A stretch of 64,000 bases of DNA from contig NZ_SCVC01000036.1 in the NCBI RefSeq assembly GCF_004297405.1, positions 124,001-188,000 on the forward strand. The letters run 5' to 3'. A model generated the notes under the pieces. It had not been told where the DNA came from. It did no database searches and worked only from the letters and a program-made list of their open reading frames with translations. The translations under genes were made by a program, and so were the position numbers. Positions 46,270 through 56,777 of the stretch are shown piece after piece (the first letter of the stretch is position 1; the number at the start of each line of letters is the position of its first letter). The stretch comes from Reyranella sp. GTDB lineage: Bacteria > Pseudomonadota > Alphaproteobacteria > Reyranellales > Reyranellaceae.

Positions 46270-47631
46270 CTACAGCAGGAAGATCGTCGCCAATCCGAGG
46301 AAGGTGAGGAAGCCGATCACGTCGGTCACCATCGTCAGGAAGACGGTCGAGGAGACGGCGGGATCAACGCCGAACTTCTGCAGCCCCAGCGGGATCAATG
46401 ATCCGGCAAGTGCTGCGGCAAACAGATTGCAGATCATGGCTGCGGCAATGACGCCGCCCAGCCGCCAGTCACCGAACAACACGATGACACCGGCTGCCAG
46501 GATGATGGCGAACATCAGTCCGTTCATGCTGCCCACTGCCGCTTCCTTAGCGATGAAGCGAAACGCGTTGGCAGCTGTCAGTTCACCCATGGCGAGCGCC
46601 CGGACGGTGACCGTCACGGTCTGGATACCGGCATTGCCGCCCATTGAGGCGACGATCGGCATGAGGGCCGCCAGAACGACGATCTTCTCGATCGTGCCCT
46701 CGAACTGGGCGATCACGAAAGAGGCCACGAGCGCTGTCGCGACGTTGACCAGCAGCCATGGCGCCCGCAGACGCACCGTGCGCACGGGCGGCGCGTGCAT
46801 GTCGTCGGTGCCGACGCCGCCCATCTTCAGCATGTCCTCCTCGGCTTCCTCGTCGATCACGTCGACGACGTCGTCGACCATGATCACGCCCAGCAGCCGG
46901 TTCTCGTCGTCGACGACGGGACACGAAACCAGGTTCTGGTCGCGGAAGAGATGCGCCACCTCGGCCTGATCGGCCGTAACGGGCACCGAAGGAATATCGG
47001 GATCGGCGATATCGAGGATGCCGATCGGCCGCTTGGTGCGCAGCATGCGGCCAAGCGGCACCGAGCCTCGCAGCCGCCCGTCAGAATCAACGACGAAGAT
47101 GTCGTAGACGTCGTCGGGCAGATCGGTCGCTTCGCGGCAATAATCGATGACCTGGCCGACCGTCCAGCCATCGGGCACCTTGACCAGCGAGCGCTGCATG
47201 AGGCGCCCGGCTGTGTCTTCCCGAAAGGCGAGCGCCTGCTCGATCTCGGCGCGATCCTCGGCCGGCAGTTCAGCCAGGACCTCCTGCCGCTCCGCCTCCG
47301 GCAGATCTTCTAGAATGGTCGCGGCGTCGTCGGCTTCCAACTCGCGCGCCGCCGCAGCGATTTCCTTGCTGTCGAGTTGCTCTAGAACGTCCTCGAGGAC
47401 TTCCTCGTCGAGTTCGGTCAGCGCCTCGGGATCGAGGTCACGCTTGAGGATGCCGACCAGCTTGTCGCGCTCGTCCTCACCCACCTGTTCGAGGATCGAC
47501 GCCTGACCGGTGGCGCTGAGGTCGGCCAGGAGCGCCCTGACATCCTCTGCCCTGTCTTCTGCAAGCGCCGCCTCGACTCGCCGGACAAGCTCCGGCGTCA
47601 CTTCATCGAGGAGATCGCTTTCGCCGCTCAT
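46270..47631 (-). CDS. mgtE: Magnesium transporter MgtE
   Basis: The 453-residue protein has the N-terminal superhelical domain (VEAALAEDRAEDVRALLADL, LELEADDAATILEDLPEAE), two CBS domains (VGQVIDYCREATDLPDDVYDIFVVDSDGRL and VSCPVVDDENRLLGVIMVDD), and a C-terminal five-helix membrane part (PWLLVNVATALVASFVIA, LAALMPIVASMGGNAGIQTV). The GGNAG segment lines the pore. Mg2+ binding between the acidic N and CBS domains gates the channel. It overlaps the maeB stop by ATGA, indicating one operon. Confidence 0.96.
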   Translation of the reverse strand: MSGESDLLDEVTPELVRRVEAALAEDRAEDVRALLADLSATGQASILEQVGEDERDKLVGILKRDLDPEALTELDEEVLEDVLEQLDSKEIAAAARELEADDAATILEDLPEAERQEVLAELPAEDRAEIEQALAFREDTAGRLMQRSLVKVPDGWTVGQVIDYCREATDLPDDVYDIFVVDSDGRLRGSVPLGRMLRTKRPIGILDIADPDIPSVPVTADQAEVAHLFRDQNLVSCPVVDDENRLLGVIMVDDVVDVIDEEAEEDMLKMGGVGTDDMHAPPVRTVRLRAPWLLVNVATALVASFVIAQFEGTIEKIVVLAALMPIVASMGGNAGIQTVTVTVRALAMGELTAANAFRFIAKEAAVGSMNGLMFAIILAAGVIVLFGDWRLGGVIAAAMICNLFAAALAGSLIPLGLQKFGVDPAVSSTVFLTMVTDVIGFLTFLGLATIFLL

Positions 47632-49910
47632 CCACGCGCCTCAGCGAGACGCTGCGCCTCGACAACGGCCAACGCTGTCATGTTCAGGATGCCGCGGGCT
47701 GTCACTGAAGGGGTCAACACATGAGCCGGCAAATCGGTTCCCAACAACATGGGGCCAATGTGCAAGCCGTCAGCGCCATTCTTCAGAAGATTAAAGGAAA
47801 TATTGGCGGCGTCGAGTGAAGGACAGATGACGAGATTCGCCGGCTCCTTGAGCTTGGAGCGCGGGAAGACATTGTTACGGATGTCGACATCGAGAGCGGC
47901 GTCGCCGTGCATCTCGCCGTCGACCTCGAGGGTCGGCGCCCGCTCGTGCAGGATCTTCACGGCCGCCGCCATCTTGCGCGCCGAAGGATGATCCGAACTG
48001 CCGAAACTCGAATGCGAGATCAGCGCGACCTTGGGCTGGATGCCGAAACGCAGCACTTCGTCGGCCGCCAGCAGGGTGATCTCGGCCAAGGTCTCGGGAT
48101 CGGGATCGTAGTTCACATAGGTATCGGCGATGAACAGCGAGCGTGTCGGCATCACCAGCAGGCTGAGCGCCGCCATGTTCTTCACACCTTCGCGCAGGCC
48201 GATGACCTCCCGCACATGGTTGAAGTGCGTGCGGAAGCGACCATAGGCACCGGCGATCATCGCATCGGCATCGCCCAGGCGAACCGCGAGAGCGGCGATC
48301 AGGGTCGGGCTGGACCGGACCAGGTTGCGCGCCGTCGGCTCGGTGACACCGCGCCGCTCCATCAGGTCGTGGTAGGCGCCCCAGTACTTGTCGTACCGCG
48401 GGTCGTGGGACGGATTGATCAGCTCGACGTCCGTCCCCGGCTGGAACCGGAGCCCGAGACGCTCGGCACGCCGGCGCACGACTTCGGGGCGACCGATCAG
48501 GATCGGTTTGGCGATCCCTTCGTCGAGGATGATCTGCACGGCACGCAGTACGCGGTCGTCTTCGCCCGCACTGAAGATGACGCGCTTGGGCGCAGCGCGG
48601 GCTTGCTCGAAGACCGGCCGCATGACCAGACCGGACTTGAAGACGAACTGGCTGAGCTGGTCGCGATAGGCCTCGAAATCGGTGATCGGGCGAGTTGCCA
48701 CGCCACTGTCCATGGCCGCCTTGGCCACGGCCGGCGCCAATTCGACGATCAGGCGCGGATCGAAGGGCTTGGGAATGATCTGGTTGGGGCCGAAGCCACC
48801 GGCCTGCTCACCAAAGGCGCGGGCCACGACCTCGGACGGTTCCTTGCGCGCCAGCGCGGCCAGCGCCCGCACGCAGGCGATCTTCATCTCGTCGTTGACG
48901 GTGGTGGCACCGACATCGAGCGCGCCGCGGAAGATATAGGGAAAGCAGAGGACGTTATTGACCTGGTTAGGATAGTCGCTGCGGCCGGTCGCCATGATGG
49001 CGTCGTCGCGCACCGCCGCGACATCCTCTGGCGTGATCTCGGGATTGGGATTGGCCAGCGCGAAGATCAGCGGCTTGGCCGCCATCTTCTTCACCATCTC
49101 CTGCTTCAGTACGCCGGCGGCCGAAAGGCCCAGGAAAACGTCGGCATCGCCGATCACTTCGCCCAGGGTGCGGGCCTGCGTGTCGCGCGCGTAGCGTTCC
49201 TTCCATGGGTCCATCTGCTCATTGCGGCCCTTCCAGACCACGCCGGCGATATCCGTGACCCACATGTTCTCGCGCGGCAGGCCGAGCTTCTCAAGCACCC
49301 CGAGGCAGGAGAGCGCCGCCGCGCCCGCGCCGGAGACGACCAGCTTCACCTTGGCGATGTCCTTGCCGACCAACGACAGGGCATTCAGCAGCGCCGCGCC
49401 GACGATGATGGCCGTGCCATGCTGATCGTCATGGAACACCGGGATCGACATGCGCTCGCGCAGCTTCTGCTCGACGTAGAAGCACTCCGGCGCCTTGATG
49501 TCCTCGAGGTTGATGCCTCCGAAAGTGGGCTCAAGAGCGGCCACGATGTCGACCAGCCGCTCCTGGTCGAGTTCCGCCAGCTCCAGGTCGAACACGTCGA
49601 TGCCAGCGAACTTCTTGAAGAGGACGCCCTTGCCTTCCATCACCGGCTTGGCCGCCAGCGGGCCGATGGCTCCGAGGCCCAGCACCGCAGTGCCATTGGT
49701 AACGACCGCGACCAGGTTGGCGCGAGCTGTGAGTTCGGCAGCGGTCGCCGGGTCGCGCACGATCTCGTTGCAGGCAGCCGCCACACCCGGCGAATAGGCC
49801 AACGACAGGTCGCGCTGGGTGGCCAGCGGCTTGGTCGGAACGACTTCGATTTTTCCGGGTCGAGGGATGCGATGGTAACGGAGCGCGCCGTCGGTAAGTT
49901 CATCCGCCAA
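47628..49910 (-). CDS. maeB: NADP-dependent malic enzyme with phosphotransacetylase-like domain
   Basis: The track start (49973) lies inside the tRNA terminator; the TTG at 49910, after GAGGGGGAG, gives 760 residues, the normal MaeB length. The malic domain includes [16 protein letters not shown], the catalytic tyrosine/lysine region ([20 protein letters not shown]), [19 protein letters not shown] and the Rossmann motif [20 protein letters not shown]. The C-terminal 330 residues are a phosphotransacetylase-like domain that regulates the enzyme ([38 protein letters not shown]). It converts malate to pyruvate, making NADPH. Confidence 0.95.
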   Translation of the reverse strand: MADELTDGALRYHRIPRPGKIEVVPTKPLATQRDLSLAYSPGVAAACNEIVRDPATAAELTARANLVAVVTNGTAVLGLGAIGPLAAKPVMEGKGVLFKKFAGIDVFDLELAELDQERLVDIVAALEPTFGGINLEDIKAPECFYVEQKLRERMSIPVFHDDQHGTAIIVGAALLNALSLVGKDIAKVKLVVSGAGAAALSCLGVLEKLGLPRENMWVTDIAGVVWKGRNEQMDPWKERYARDTQARTLGEVIGDADVFLGLSAAGVLKQEMVKKMAAKPLIFALANPNPEITPEDVAAVRDDAIMATGRSDYPNQVNNVLCFPYIFRGALDVGATTVNDEMKIACVRALAALARKEPSEVVARAFGEQAGGFGPNQIIPKPFDPRLIVELAPAVAKAAMDSGVATRPITDFEAYRDQLSQFVFKSGLVMRPVFEQARAAPKRVIFSAGEDDRVLRAVQIILDEGIAKPILIGRPEVVRRRAERLGLRFQPGTDVELINPSHDPRYDKYWGAYHDLMERRGVTEPTARNLVRSSPTLIAALAVRLGDADAMIAGAYGRFRTHFNHVREVIGLREGVKNMAALSLLVMPTRSLFIADTYVNYDPDPETLAEITLLAADEVLRFGIQPKVALISHSSFGSSDHPSARKMAAAVKILHERAPTLEVDGEMHGDAALDVDIRNNVFPRSKLKEPANLVICPSLDAANISFNLLKNGADGLHIGPMLLGTDLPAHVLTPSVTARGILNMTALAVVEAQRLAEARG

Positions 49911-49940
49911 GCTCGTCTCCCCCTCTCGAGCGCCACGGCC

Positions 49941-49986
49941 AAAACAAAAAGGGCCGCCAGTTGGATTTTCCAACAGGCGGCGGCCT
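49941..49986 (-). terminator. Intrinsic terminator of the tRNA-Leu gene
   Basis: On the minus strand GGCCGCC...GTTGG AAAAT CCAAC...GGCGGCC forms a long hairpin followed by CTTTTTGTTTT, 30 bp after the tRNA 3' end. Confidence 0.85.
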
Positions 49987-50015
49987 TAGGCTACCTTTTC
50001 GATCGAACCGGCGTT

Positions 50016-50100
50016 TGGTGCGGCCAAGAAGACTCGAACTTCCACGCCTCGCGGCACTAGCACCTCAAGCTAGCGCGTCTACCAATTCCGCCATGGCCGC
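50016..50100 (-). tRNA. tRNA-Leu (anticodon GAG)
   Basis: The 85-nt minus-strand sequence starts GCGGCCATGGCGGAATTGG and ends in an encoded CCA. The acceptor arms GCGGCCA and TGGCCGC pair. The anticodon stem CTAGC/GCTAG encloses TTGAGGT, with GAG as anticodon. A long variable arm (TGCCGCGAGGCGT) and the T-arm GTTCGAGTC are typical of class II tRNA-Leu. It reads CUC and CUU codons. A terminator follows. Confidence 0.95.
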
Positions 50101-50189
50101 GCCGGTTCGATGGCGCGGGGGATACCAAATCGCCTCACCAGTGGCAAGGCGGGCTTGCACAAGAGGCGAGAAGTACCGATTTTGCCACA

Positions 50190-50882
50190 ATGAACAGCCC
50201 CGAATGGCGCATTTCCGACGGCGCAGTCCCCTACGACGAGGCTCTGGCCGTCATGGAGACGCGCGTCGCCGATATTCGTACCGGCAATGCCAGCGAATTG
50301 GTGTGGCTGCTGGAGCACCCGCCGCTCTACACGGCTGGCACCAGTTCCAAGGCGCACGATCTGCTGCAGCCGGCGCGTTTTCCGGTGCATACCGCGGGCC
50401 GCGGCGGGCAATACACCTATCATGGCCCCGGCCAGCGCGTGGCCTATGTCATGCTCGACCTACGAGCCCGCCGCCAGGACGTGCGCCGCTACGTCACCGA
50501 CCTCGAAGATTGGACCATCCGCACGCTCGCTCGCTTCAACGTGCGGGCCGAGCGGCGGCAAGGCCGGGTCGGCGTCTGGGTCACTCGCCCCGACAAGCCC
50601 GCCCTGCCCGACGGCAGCCCGCGTGAAGACAAGATTGCGGCCATCGGTGTGCGCATTCGTCACTGGGTGTCGTTTCATGGCATCTCGATCAACGTCGAGC
50701 CCGACCTGTCGCACTATGCAGGAATCGTCCCCTGTGGCATTGCCGAGCATGGCGTGACGTCGCTGGTCGATTTGGGTCTGCCGGTGACCCTGGCCGATCT
50801 AGATGCCGCACTGGCCGAGACCTTCGACGAAGTCTTCGGGCAGGCCGCAGCCACCGCTGTCAGACCGTCGGCAGCCGCGTAA
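50190..50882 (+). CDS. lipB: Lipoyl(octanoyl) transferase
   Basis: The 230-residue protein has [20 protein letters not shown], the [21 protein letters not shown] signature, and [23 protein letters not shown], with the catalytic lysine in KIAAIG and cysteine in [14 protein letters not shown]. It moves octanoate from ACP to lipoyl domains of 2-oxoacid dehydrogenases. The last 23 bp overlap the convergent acylphosphatase gene. Confidence 0.97.
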   Translation: MNSPEWRISDGAVPYDEALAVMETRVADIRTGNASELVWLLEHPPLYTAGTSSKAHDLLQPARFPVHTAGRGGQYTYHGPGQRVAYVMLDLRARRQDVRRYVTDLEDWTIRTLARFNVRAERRQGRVGVWVTRPDKPALPDGSPREDKIAAIGVRIRHWVSFHGISINVEPDLSHYAGIVPCGIAEHGVTSLVDLGLPVTLADLDAALAETFDEVFGQAAATAVRPSAAA

Positions 50883-51141
50883 AACCTTCCGGCAGGATAT
50901 CGAGATCGACAGGTTCAACGTCGATCTCGTCCACTCGCGCGAGCGCCGGCCCGTTTCGGCAGGCATCGATCATGCGGCCAACCGCAGTCTCGTCACCCAC
51001 GATCAAAGCCTCGACGGCGCCATCGCTGCGATTGCGCACCCAACCGGTGAGGCCGAGCCGCTGTCCGGTGGCCACCACCCAATCGCGATAGCCCACGCCC
51101 TGCACCCTGCCGGTAATCGTCAGGCGTGCCTGCAATGCCAT
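50860..51141 (-). CDS. Acylphosphatase
   Basis: I start at [20 protein letters not shown] (51141), 93 residues; the longer track start lies in pccA. The active-site motif [12 protein letters not shown] contains the phosphate-binding arginine, and [19 protein letters not shown] has the catalytic asparagine. The fold is a small ferredoxin-like sandwich. It hydrolyses acyl phosphates; the cellular role is not clear. It follows pccA by 16 bp. Confidence 0.94.
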   Translation of the reverse strand: MALQARLTITGRVQGVGYRDWVVATGQRLGLTGWVRNRSDGAVEALIVGDETAVGRMIDACRNGPALARVDEIDVEPVDLDILPEGFTRLPTV

Positions 51142-51157
51142 CGGCGTCGCACCGATC

Positions 51158-53236
51158 CTAGGCGAACTCGATGATCTTCTGGTCGACGCGCAGGCTGTCG
51201 CCGGCCTTGGCATGGAGGGTCTTCACTGTGCCGTCGCGCACCGCCCGCAGCACGTTCTCCATCTTCATCGCCTCGACGACCGCCAGAGCCTCGCCGGCCT
51301 TGATCTCCTGGCCTTCAGCGACAGCGACGGACGCCAGCAGGCCCGGCATCGGCGAAAGCAGGAACTTCGACGTATCGGGCGCAGCCTTCACGGGCATCAA
51401 CGCATAGAGTTCGGCCTGACGCGGCGTCAGGACCAGCACGTCGGCCTGGCCGCCTTCGTGAACCAGGCGCCAGCCCGAGCCCAGGGTATCGACCTGGACC
51501 ACGATATGCTGGCCATCGACTGTTGCATGCAACAGCGGCTCACCCGGCACCCAGTTGGTCTCAATCGCGATCTCGCGATCGCCAGCTTCCACCGTGAATG
51601 CCGTGCCCTGTCCGGTCACGCGAACGGCCATCGGTTCGCGGTTCAGCATGACGGTACGGCCGTCTTCGACTGGGCCCGTGCGATGGCTCTGAATGCGATC
51701 GACCACGGCAGCGATACCGGCCAGCATCGCCGGATCGCGCGGCGGCAGATGTGCTGCCGTGAACCCGCCCTTGAACTCCTCGGCGATGAAATTCGTCGTG
51801 AGCTTACCCGCGACGAACCGCGGATGGGCCATCAATGCTGCCAGGAACGGCACGTTGTGCGACACGCCGCGGACATAGAATTCATCGAGGGCTCGACGCA
51901 TACGGCCGATCGCGTCGTTGCGCGTCTTTCCGTAGGTGCAGAGCTTGGCGATCATCGGATCGTAGAACATCGAAATCTCGCCGCCCTCGTAGACGCCGGT
52001 ATCGACACGGACGTCCGGGCCGGCCTTGGGCTCGCGATACTTCACGAGACGGCCAGTCGACGGCAGGAAGTTGCGGAACGGGTCCTCGGCATAGAGGCGA
52101 GCCTCGACGGCCCAGCCCTGCAGCTTCACGTCCTTCTGCTCAAACGGCAGCTTCTCGCCGGCCGCCACGCGGATCATCAGTTCCACGAGATCGAGGCCGG
52201 TGATCAACTCGGTCACCGGATGCTCGACCTGCAGGCGGGTGTTCATTTCGAGGAAGTAGAAATTGCGGTTCTTGTCGACGATGAATTCGACGGTGCCGGC
52301 GCTCTTGTATTTGACCGCCTTGGCCAGCGCGACGGCCTGCTCGCCCATCGCCTTGCGCGTCTTGGCGTCGAGGAAGGGGCTCGGCGCCTCTTCGATCACC
52401 TTCTGGTGGCGGCGCTGGATCGAGCACTCGCGCTCCCAGAGATAGACGCAGTTGCCATGGCCGTCGGCGATGAGCTGGATCTCGATGTGGCGCGGCTCTT
52501 CGACGTACTTTTCGATGAACACGCGATCGTCGGCGAACGACGCCTTGGCCTCGTTGGTCGCCGAACCGAATCCTTCATGCGCCTCGGCATCGTTGTAGGC
52601 GATACGCATGCCCTTGCCGCCACCGCCGGCCGAGGCCTTGATCATTACCGGATAGCCGATCTTCTGCGCGATCTTCACCGCCTCGTCGGCATTGGGAATG
52701 GCCGCGAGATGGCCAGGCACCGTGCTGACGCCAGCCTTCTGGGCGAGCTTCTTGGACTCGATCTTGTCGCCCATGGCGTAGATCGCGCGCGCATCGGGGC
52801 CGATGAAGGCGATACCGGCGGCGGCCAGCGCCTTCTGGAACGCTTCCTTCTCGGAGAGGAAGCCATAGCCAGGATGGACCGCCTGGGCGCCGGTCTTCTT
52901 GCAAGCGTCGACGATCTTGTCGATCAGCAGATAGGACTGCGCCGACGGCGGCGGACCGATCAGGACCTTTTCGTCGGCCTCACGCACATGCAGCGCATCG
53001 GCGTCCGCCTCGGAATAGACTGCAACCGTCTTGATGCCGAGCCGCTTGCAGGTGCGGATGACGCGGCAGGCGATCTCGCCGCGATTGGCGATCAGGATCT
53101 TGTCGAACAGCGGCTTGGAATCTGTCGTCTTCGGCGCGGCAACCTTCGCCTTCGTCGCAGGCTTCGTGACCGCCTTCTTCGCAGGCTTCTTCACGGCCTT
53201 GGGCGCGGCTTTGGCGACCTTCTTTTTGGCGGCCAT
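51158..53236 (-). CDS. pccA: Propionyl-CoA carboxylase alpha subunit with Lys/Ala-rich N-terminal tail
   Basis: The 692-residue protein has a biotin carboxylase domain (KILIANRGEIACRVIRTCKRLGI, ASAGGGGKGMR, EMNTRLQVEHPVTE), a linker (BT) domain and a C-terminal biotin domain with EAMKMENVLRAV, where the lysine carries biotin. Uncommonly, the first 42 residues are a lysine-, alanine- and proline-rich tail (AKAAPKAVKKPAKKAVTKPA), like histone H1 or AlgP tails. It transfers CO2 to biotin, and PccB (53467-54999) passes it to propionyl-CoA, making methylmalonyl-CoA. Confidence 0.92.
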   Translation of the reverse strand: MAAKKKVAKAAPKAVKKPAKKAVTKPATKAKVAAPKTTDSKPLFDKILIANRGEIACRVIRTCKRLGIKTVAVYSEADADALHVREADEKVLIGPPPSAQSYLLIDKIVDACKKTGAQAVHPGYGFLSEKEAFQKALAAAGIAFIGPDARAIYAMGDKIESKKLAQKAGVSTVPGHLAAIPNADEAVKIAQKIGYPVMIKASAGGGGKGMRIAYNDAEAHEGFGSATNEAKASFADDRVFIEKYVEEPRHIEIQLIADGHGNCVYLWERECSIQRRHQKVIEEAPSPFLDAKTRKAMGEQAVALAKAVKYKSAGTVEFIVDKNRNFYFLEMNTRLQVEHPVTELITGLDLVELMIRVAAGEKLPFEQKDVKLQGWAVEARLYAEDPFRNFLPSTGRLVKYREPKAGPDVRVDTGVYEGGEISMFYDPMIAKLCTYGKTRNDAIGRMRRALDEFYVRGVSHNVPFLAALMAHPRFVAGKLTTNFIAEEFKGGFTAAHLPPRDPAMLAGIAAVVDRIQSHRTGPVEDGRTVMLNREPMAVRVTGQGTAFTVEAGDREIAIETNWVPGEPLLHATVDGQHIVVQVDTLGSGWRLVHEGGQADVLVLTPRQAELYALMPVKAAPDTSKFLLSPMPGLLASVAVAEGQEIKAGEALAVVEAMKMENVLRAVRDGTVKTLHAKAGDSLRVDQKIIEFA

Positions 53237-53239
53237 TCT

Positions 53240-53466
53240 TTAGGATCCTTCTTTCTTGCGTTCGAACAGGCCCATCGCCCAGGCGGTATGGGCCGCGATC
53301 AGGGGCATCCAGGCGATGAGCACCCACAGCCACCACGGATAGCGCGCGGAGAACAGAGCATTGACGGCGATCAGGACGAGCAGCGTGAGCAGCGCCACGA
53401 TGACGTGCAGCCGCACGCCCCGTCCCCGCCTCACCCTCTCTTCCGCCGAAAGGCTCACAGCAACCG

Positions 53467-53470
<4 letters not shown>
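53240..53470 (-). CDS. Small 2TM-domain-like membrane protein
   Basis: The track frame begins with a GTG at 53497, but the GTG at 53470 overlaps the pccB stop (GTGA) and suggests translational coupling; it gives 76 residues. Two membrane helices are visible: [20 protein letters not shown] and [20 protein letters not shown], with a basic stretch ([11 protein letters not shown]) ahead of the first. The WWLWVLI...AWMPLIAAH pattern resembles the 2TM domain (PF13239) found alone or on sensor kinases. It lies between pccB and pccA. Function is unknown. Confidence 0.65.
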
Positions 53471-54999
<1,529 letters not shown>

Positions 55000-55050
55000 T
55001 CGTATCTCCGGCCCCTTGCCAGCAGTTTTCGGCCAATATCGCGACCGCGT

Positions 55051-55923
55051 CTAGCGGAGGAAACGCTTCTCGTTGTCCTTGACCGCGCTCATACCCTGTA
55101 GTTCGAACACGTCGTCGACCGTGGCGATCTGACTTTCCACACCATGGATGCCACCCTCCTTGCGGATCTGGGCGAAGGTCGCCCGCATCGCGCCGACCGA
55201 CGCACGAATTGCATGGTTGCCCCAGATCAGGAGCCCGATCTTCTTGAGCTCCTTCACGCGTGCCACCGTCATCTGCGGATAAGCCGTCGGCACCAATGCG
55301 ATCGGCGCCTTGCCATCCCACGCGCGTACGAACGCCTCGATCTCATCTGGTGTCTTCTGCTTGGAGTGCACCAGGATCATGTCGGCGCCCGCAGCCTCAT
55401 AGGCCCGCGCCCGCTTCAGCGCCTCCTCCTGGCCGAGGCCCGCGATCAACGCCTCGGTGCGTGCAACGATCACCAGATCCGGATCGCGTCGCGCCGCGCG
55501 CGCTGCCTCGATCTTGCCCTGGAACTCCTCGATGCGGACCATGTCTTGGCGACCACCGGCGATCAGGCTGGTGACCTTGGGGAAGCTCTTGTCTTCCATC
55601 ACGATCACGGCAGCGCCGGCGCGCTCATACTGCTCGACGGCGTAGAGCACATTGATGGCGTTGCCGAAGCCCGTATCGATGTCGGCAACCACCGGCAGGC
55701 CGGAGCGATCGGCCATGGCGCGTGTCATGTCGAGATGCTGCGTCATCGACACGACGCTGACATCCGGCACACCGTACATGGCCGACAGTTCGAAGCCGCT
55801 GGCCCAGATCGCATCGAAGCCGGCTTCCGCGGCGAGCATGGCCGACAATGGGCTGTGCGACGCCATGGCCTCGACGAGCCCCTTCCTGGCGAGCACGTCG
55901 CGAAACTTCCTGCCTGCCGTCAT
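55051..55923 (-). CDS. PEP mutase / phosphonopyruvate hydrolase-like protein (isocitrate lyase superfamily)
   Basis: The 290-residue TIM-barrel starts MTAGRKFRDVLARKGLVEAM. It has DIDTGFGNAINVLYAVEQYE and the loop MEDKSFPKVTSLI. PEP mutases have EDK...K.NS in this loop, whereas phosphonopyruvate hydrolase has Thr at the Asn position, and Thr is seen here. The KKCGH motif of isocitrate and methylisocitrate lyases is absent. It therefore belongs to the P-C bond or related C-C/P-C group, but no phosphonopyruvate decarboxylase lies nearby. It overlaps the ATP12 gene by ATGA and follows pccB by about 50 bp in the opposite reading order. Confidence 0.8.
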   Translation of the reverse strand: MTAGRKFRDVLARKGLVEAMASHSPLSAMLAAEAGFDAIWASGFELSAMYGVPDVSVVSMTQHLDMTRAMADRSGLPVVADIDTGFGNAINVLYAVEQYERAGAAVIVMEDKSFPKVTSLIAGGRQDMVRIEEFQGKIEAARAARRDPDLVIVARTEALIAGLGQEEALKRARAYEAAGADMILVHSKQKTPDEIEAFVRAWDGKAPIALVPTAYPQMTVARVKELKKIGLLIWGNHAIRASVGAMRATFAQIRKEGGIHGVESQIATVDDVFELQGMSAVKDNEKRFLR

Positions 55924-56648
55924 GCTTCCCCCTTGCCGCGCAGCCGCGTGCCTTCCAGCAGTTCGAGAAACCGGGAGCCTGCTGCGATATCCTTACGCAC
56001 GCCGGCCCGCTGCTCGATCGCGATGGGATCGTCGCCCCAGCGTTCGATTTGATAGAGGTCGTCGAGCTGGGCCGCCGCAAACGCTTCTTCTGCCGTGAGA
56101 CGCCGCTCCGCAACAGCGAGCGCCACGACCAACGACCCTGCGATGTGCGTGAGATTGTAGAGCGAGGACAGCGCCATATCGCCATGCGCCGCCACGGCCG
56201 CCCGCAGAGCGCCGAGTGCCTCGACAGGCTGTGTCACGAACGACATGCCTTCGACCACGGCGAGCCGTGCGCCGTAGCGTTCGGCCGCCCAGTCGAGAAG
56301 CGGCTGCCACGTATTCCTCTGGCGCTCGACCAGGCTCGACGGTGCGGAGGCGCGATAGCACAGCAGGTCGGAGCCGGCATACTTGGCGGTGTCGTCGATC
56401 ACCTGCTCGCGCTGCCCCGGCACGCGATCCAGGCCGGTCGCGGCGAGACGGGTTAGCGGCAGGAGGCCGGTCTTGATTTCTTCTTTTTCAGGTACGCCCG
56501 CCCATTCGCCGGCAATGGCCTCGGCCAGTACGCGCGTCGGCACGACCAGCACGGCCTTGGCCGGCGTACGCATGGGCCTGCCATCGAGCAGCACGCGAAA
56601 GCCACCATCGCAAGCGTCGACCGCCGTTTCCTTGTAGAAGCGCTTCAT
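55920..56648 (-). CDS. ATP12 family F1-ATPase assembly chaperone
   Basis: The 242-residue protein begins MKRFYKETAVDACDGGFRVL, continues VLLDGRPMRTPAKAVLVVPT and has LPLTRLAATGLDRV, YAGSDLLCYRA and LDDLYQIERWGDDPIAIEQR. These are ATP12 (PF07542) hallmarks. In mitochondria and alphaproteobacteria ATP12 holds free alpha subunits before F1 assembly. The start overlaps no gene; a structured 70-bp stretch lies just upstream. It is coupled with the PEP-mutase-like gene downstream. Confidence 0.93.
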   Translation of the reverse strand: MKRFYKETAVDACDGGFRVLLDGRPMRTPAKAVLVVPTRVLAEAIAGEWAGVPEKEEIKTGLLPLTRLAATGLDRVPGQREQVIDDTAKYAGSDLLCYRASAPSSLVERQRNTWQPLLDWAAERYGARLAVVEGMSFVTQPVEALGALRAAVAAHGDMALSSLYNLTHIAGSLVVALAVAERRLTAEEAFAAAQLDDLYQIERWGDDPIAIEQRAGVRKDIAAGSRFLELLEGTRLRGKGEA

Positions 56649-56670
56649 CCAGCTCGGCTTGGTTCAGAGT

Positions 56671-56740
56671 CAGGGGCCACGATGCGAAATCCCGTTTCCC
56701 CGGCTCCGCATGTGGCGACGGGATTACACGTCTGCCCCTG
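56671..56740. other. Nested inverted repeats upstream of the ATP12 gene
   Basis: CAGGGGC/GCCCCTG (56671-56677 with 56734-56740) enclose AATCCCGT/ACGGGATT (56688-56695 with 56718-56725). Both stems can form together as a two-tier hairpin in the gap between asmA and the ATP12 gene. There is no T-run. It could be a leader of the ATP12 messenger, a 3' end of asmA, or a small mobile repeat. Confidence 0.5.
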
Positions 56741-56777
56741 CCGACGACAAGGCCCTCGGACGGGAACAGAGCCGACT

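Noticed and set aside
47907-50060. 717-residue plus-strand ORF
   Set aside because: Antisense to maeB and running into the tRNA-Leu region, which real coding sequence would not do.
55051-55923. Methylisocitrate lyase (PrpB) next to propionyl-CoA carboxylase
   Set aside because: The KKCGH-type catalytic motif is missing and the EDK...FPK loop points to the PEP mutase branch.
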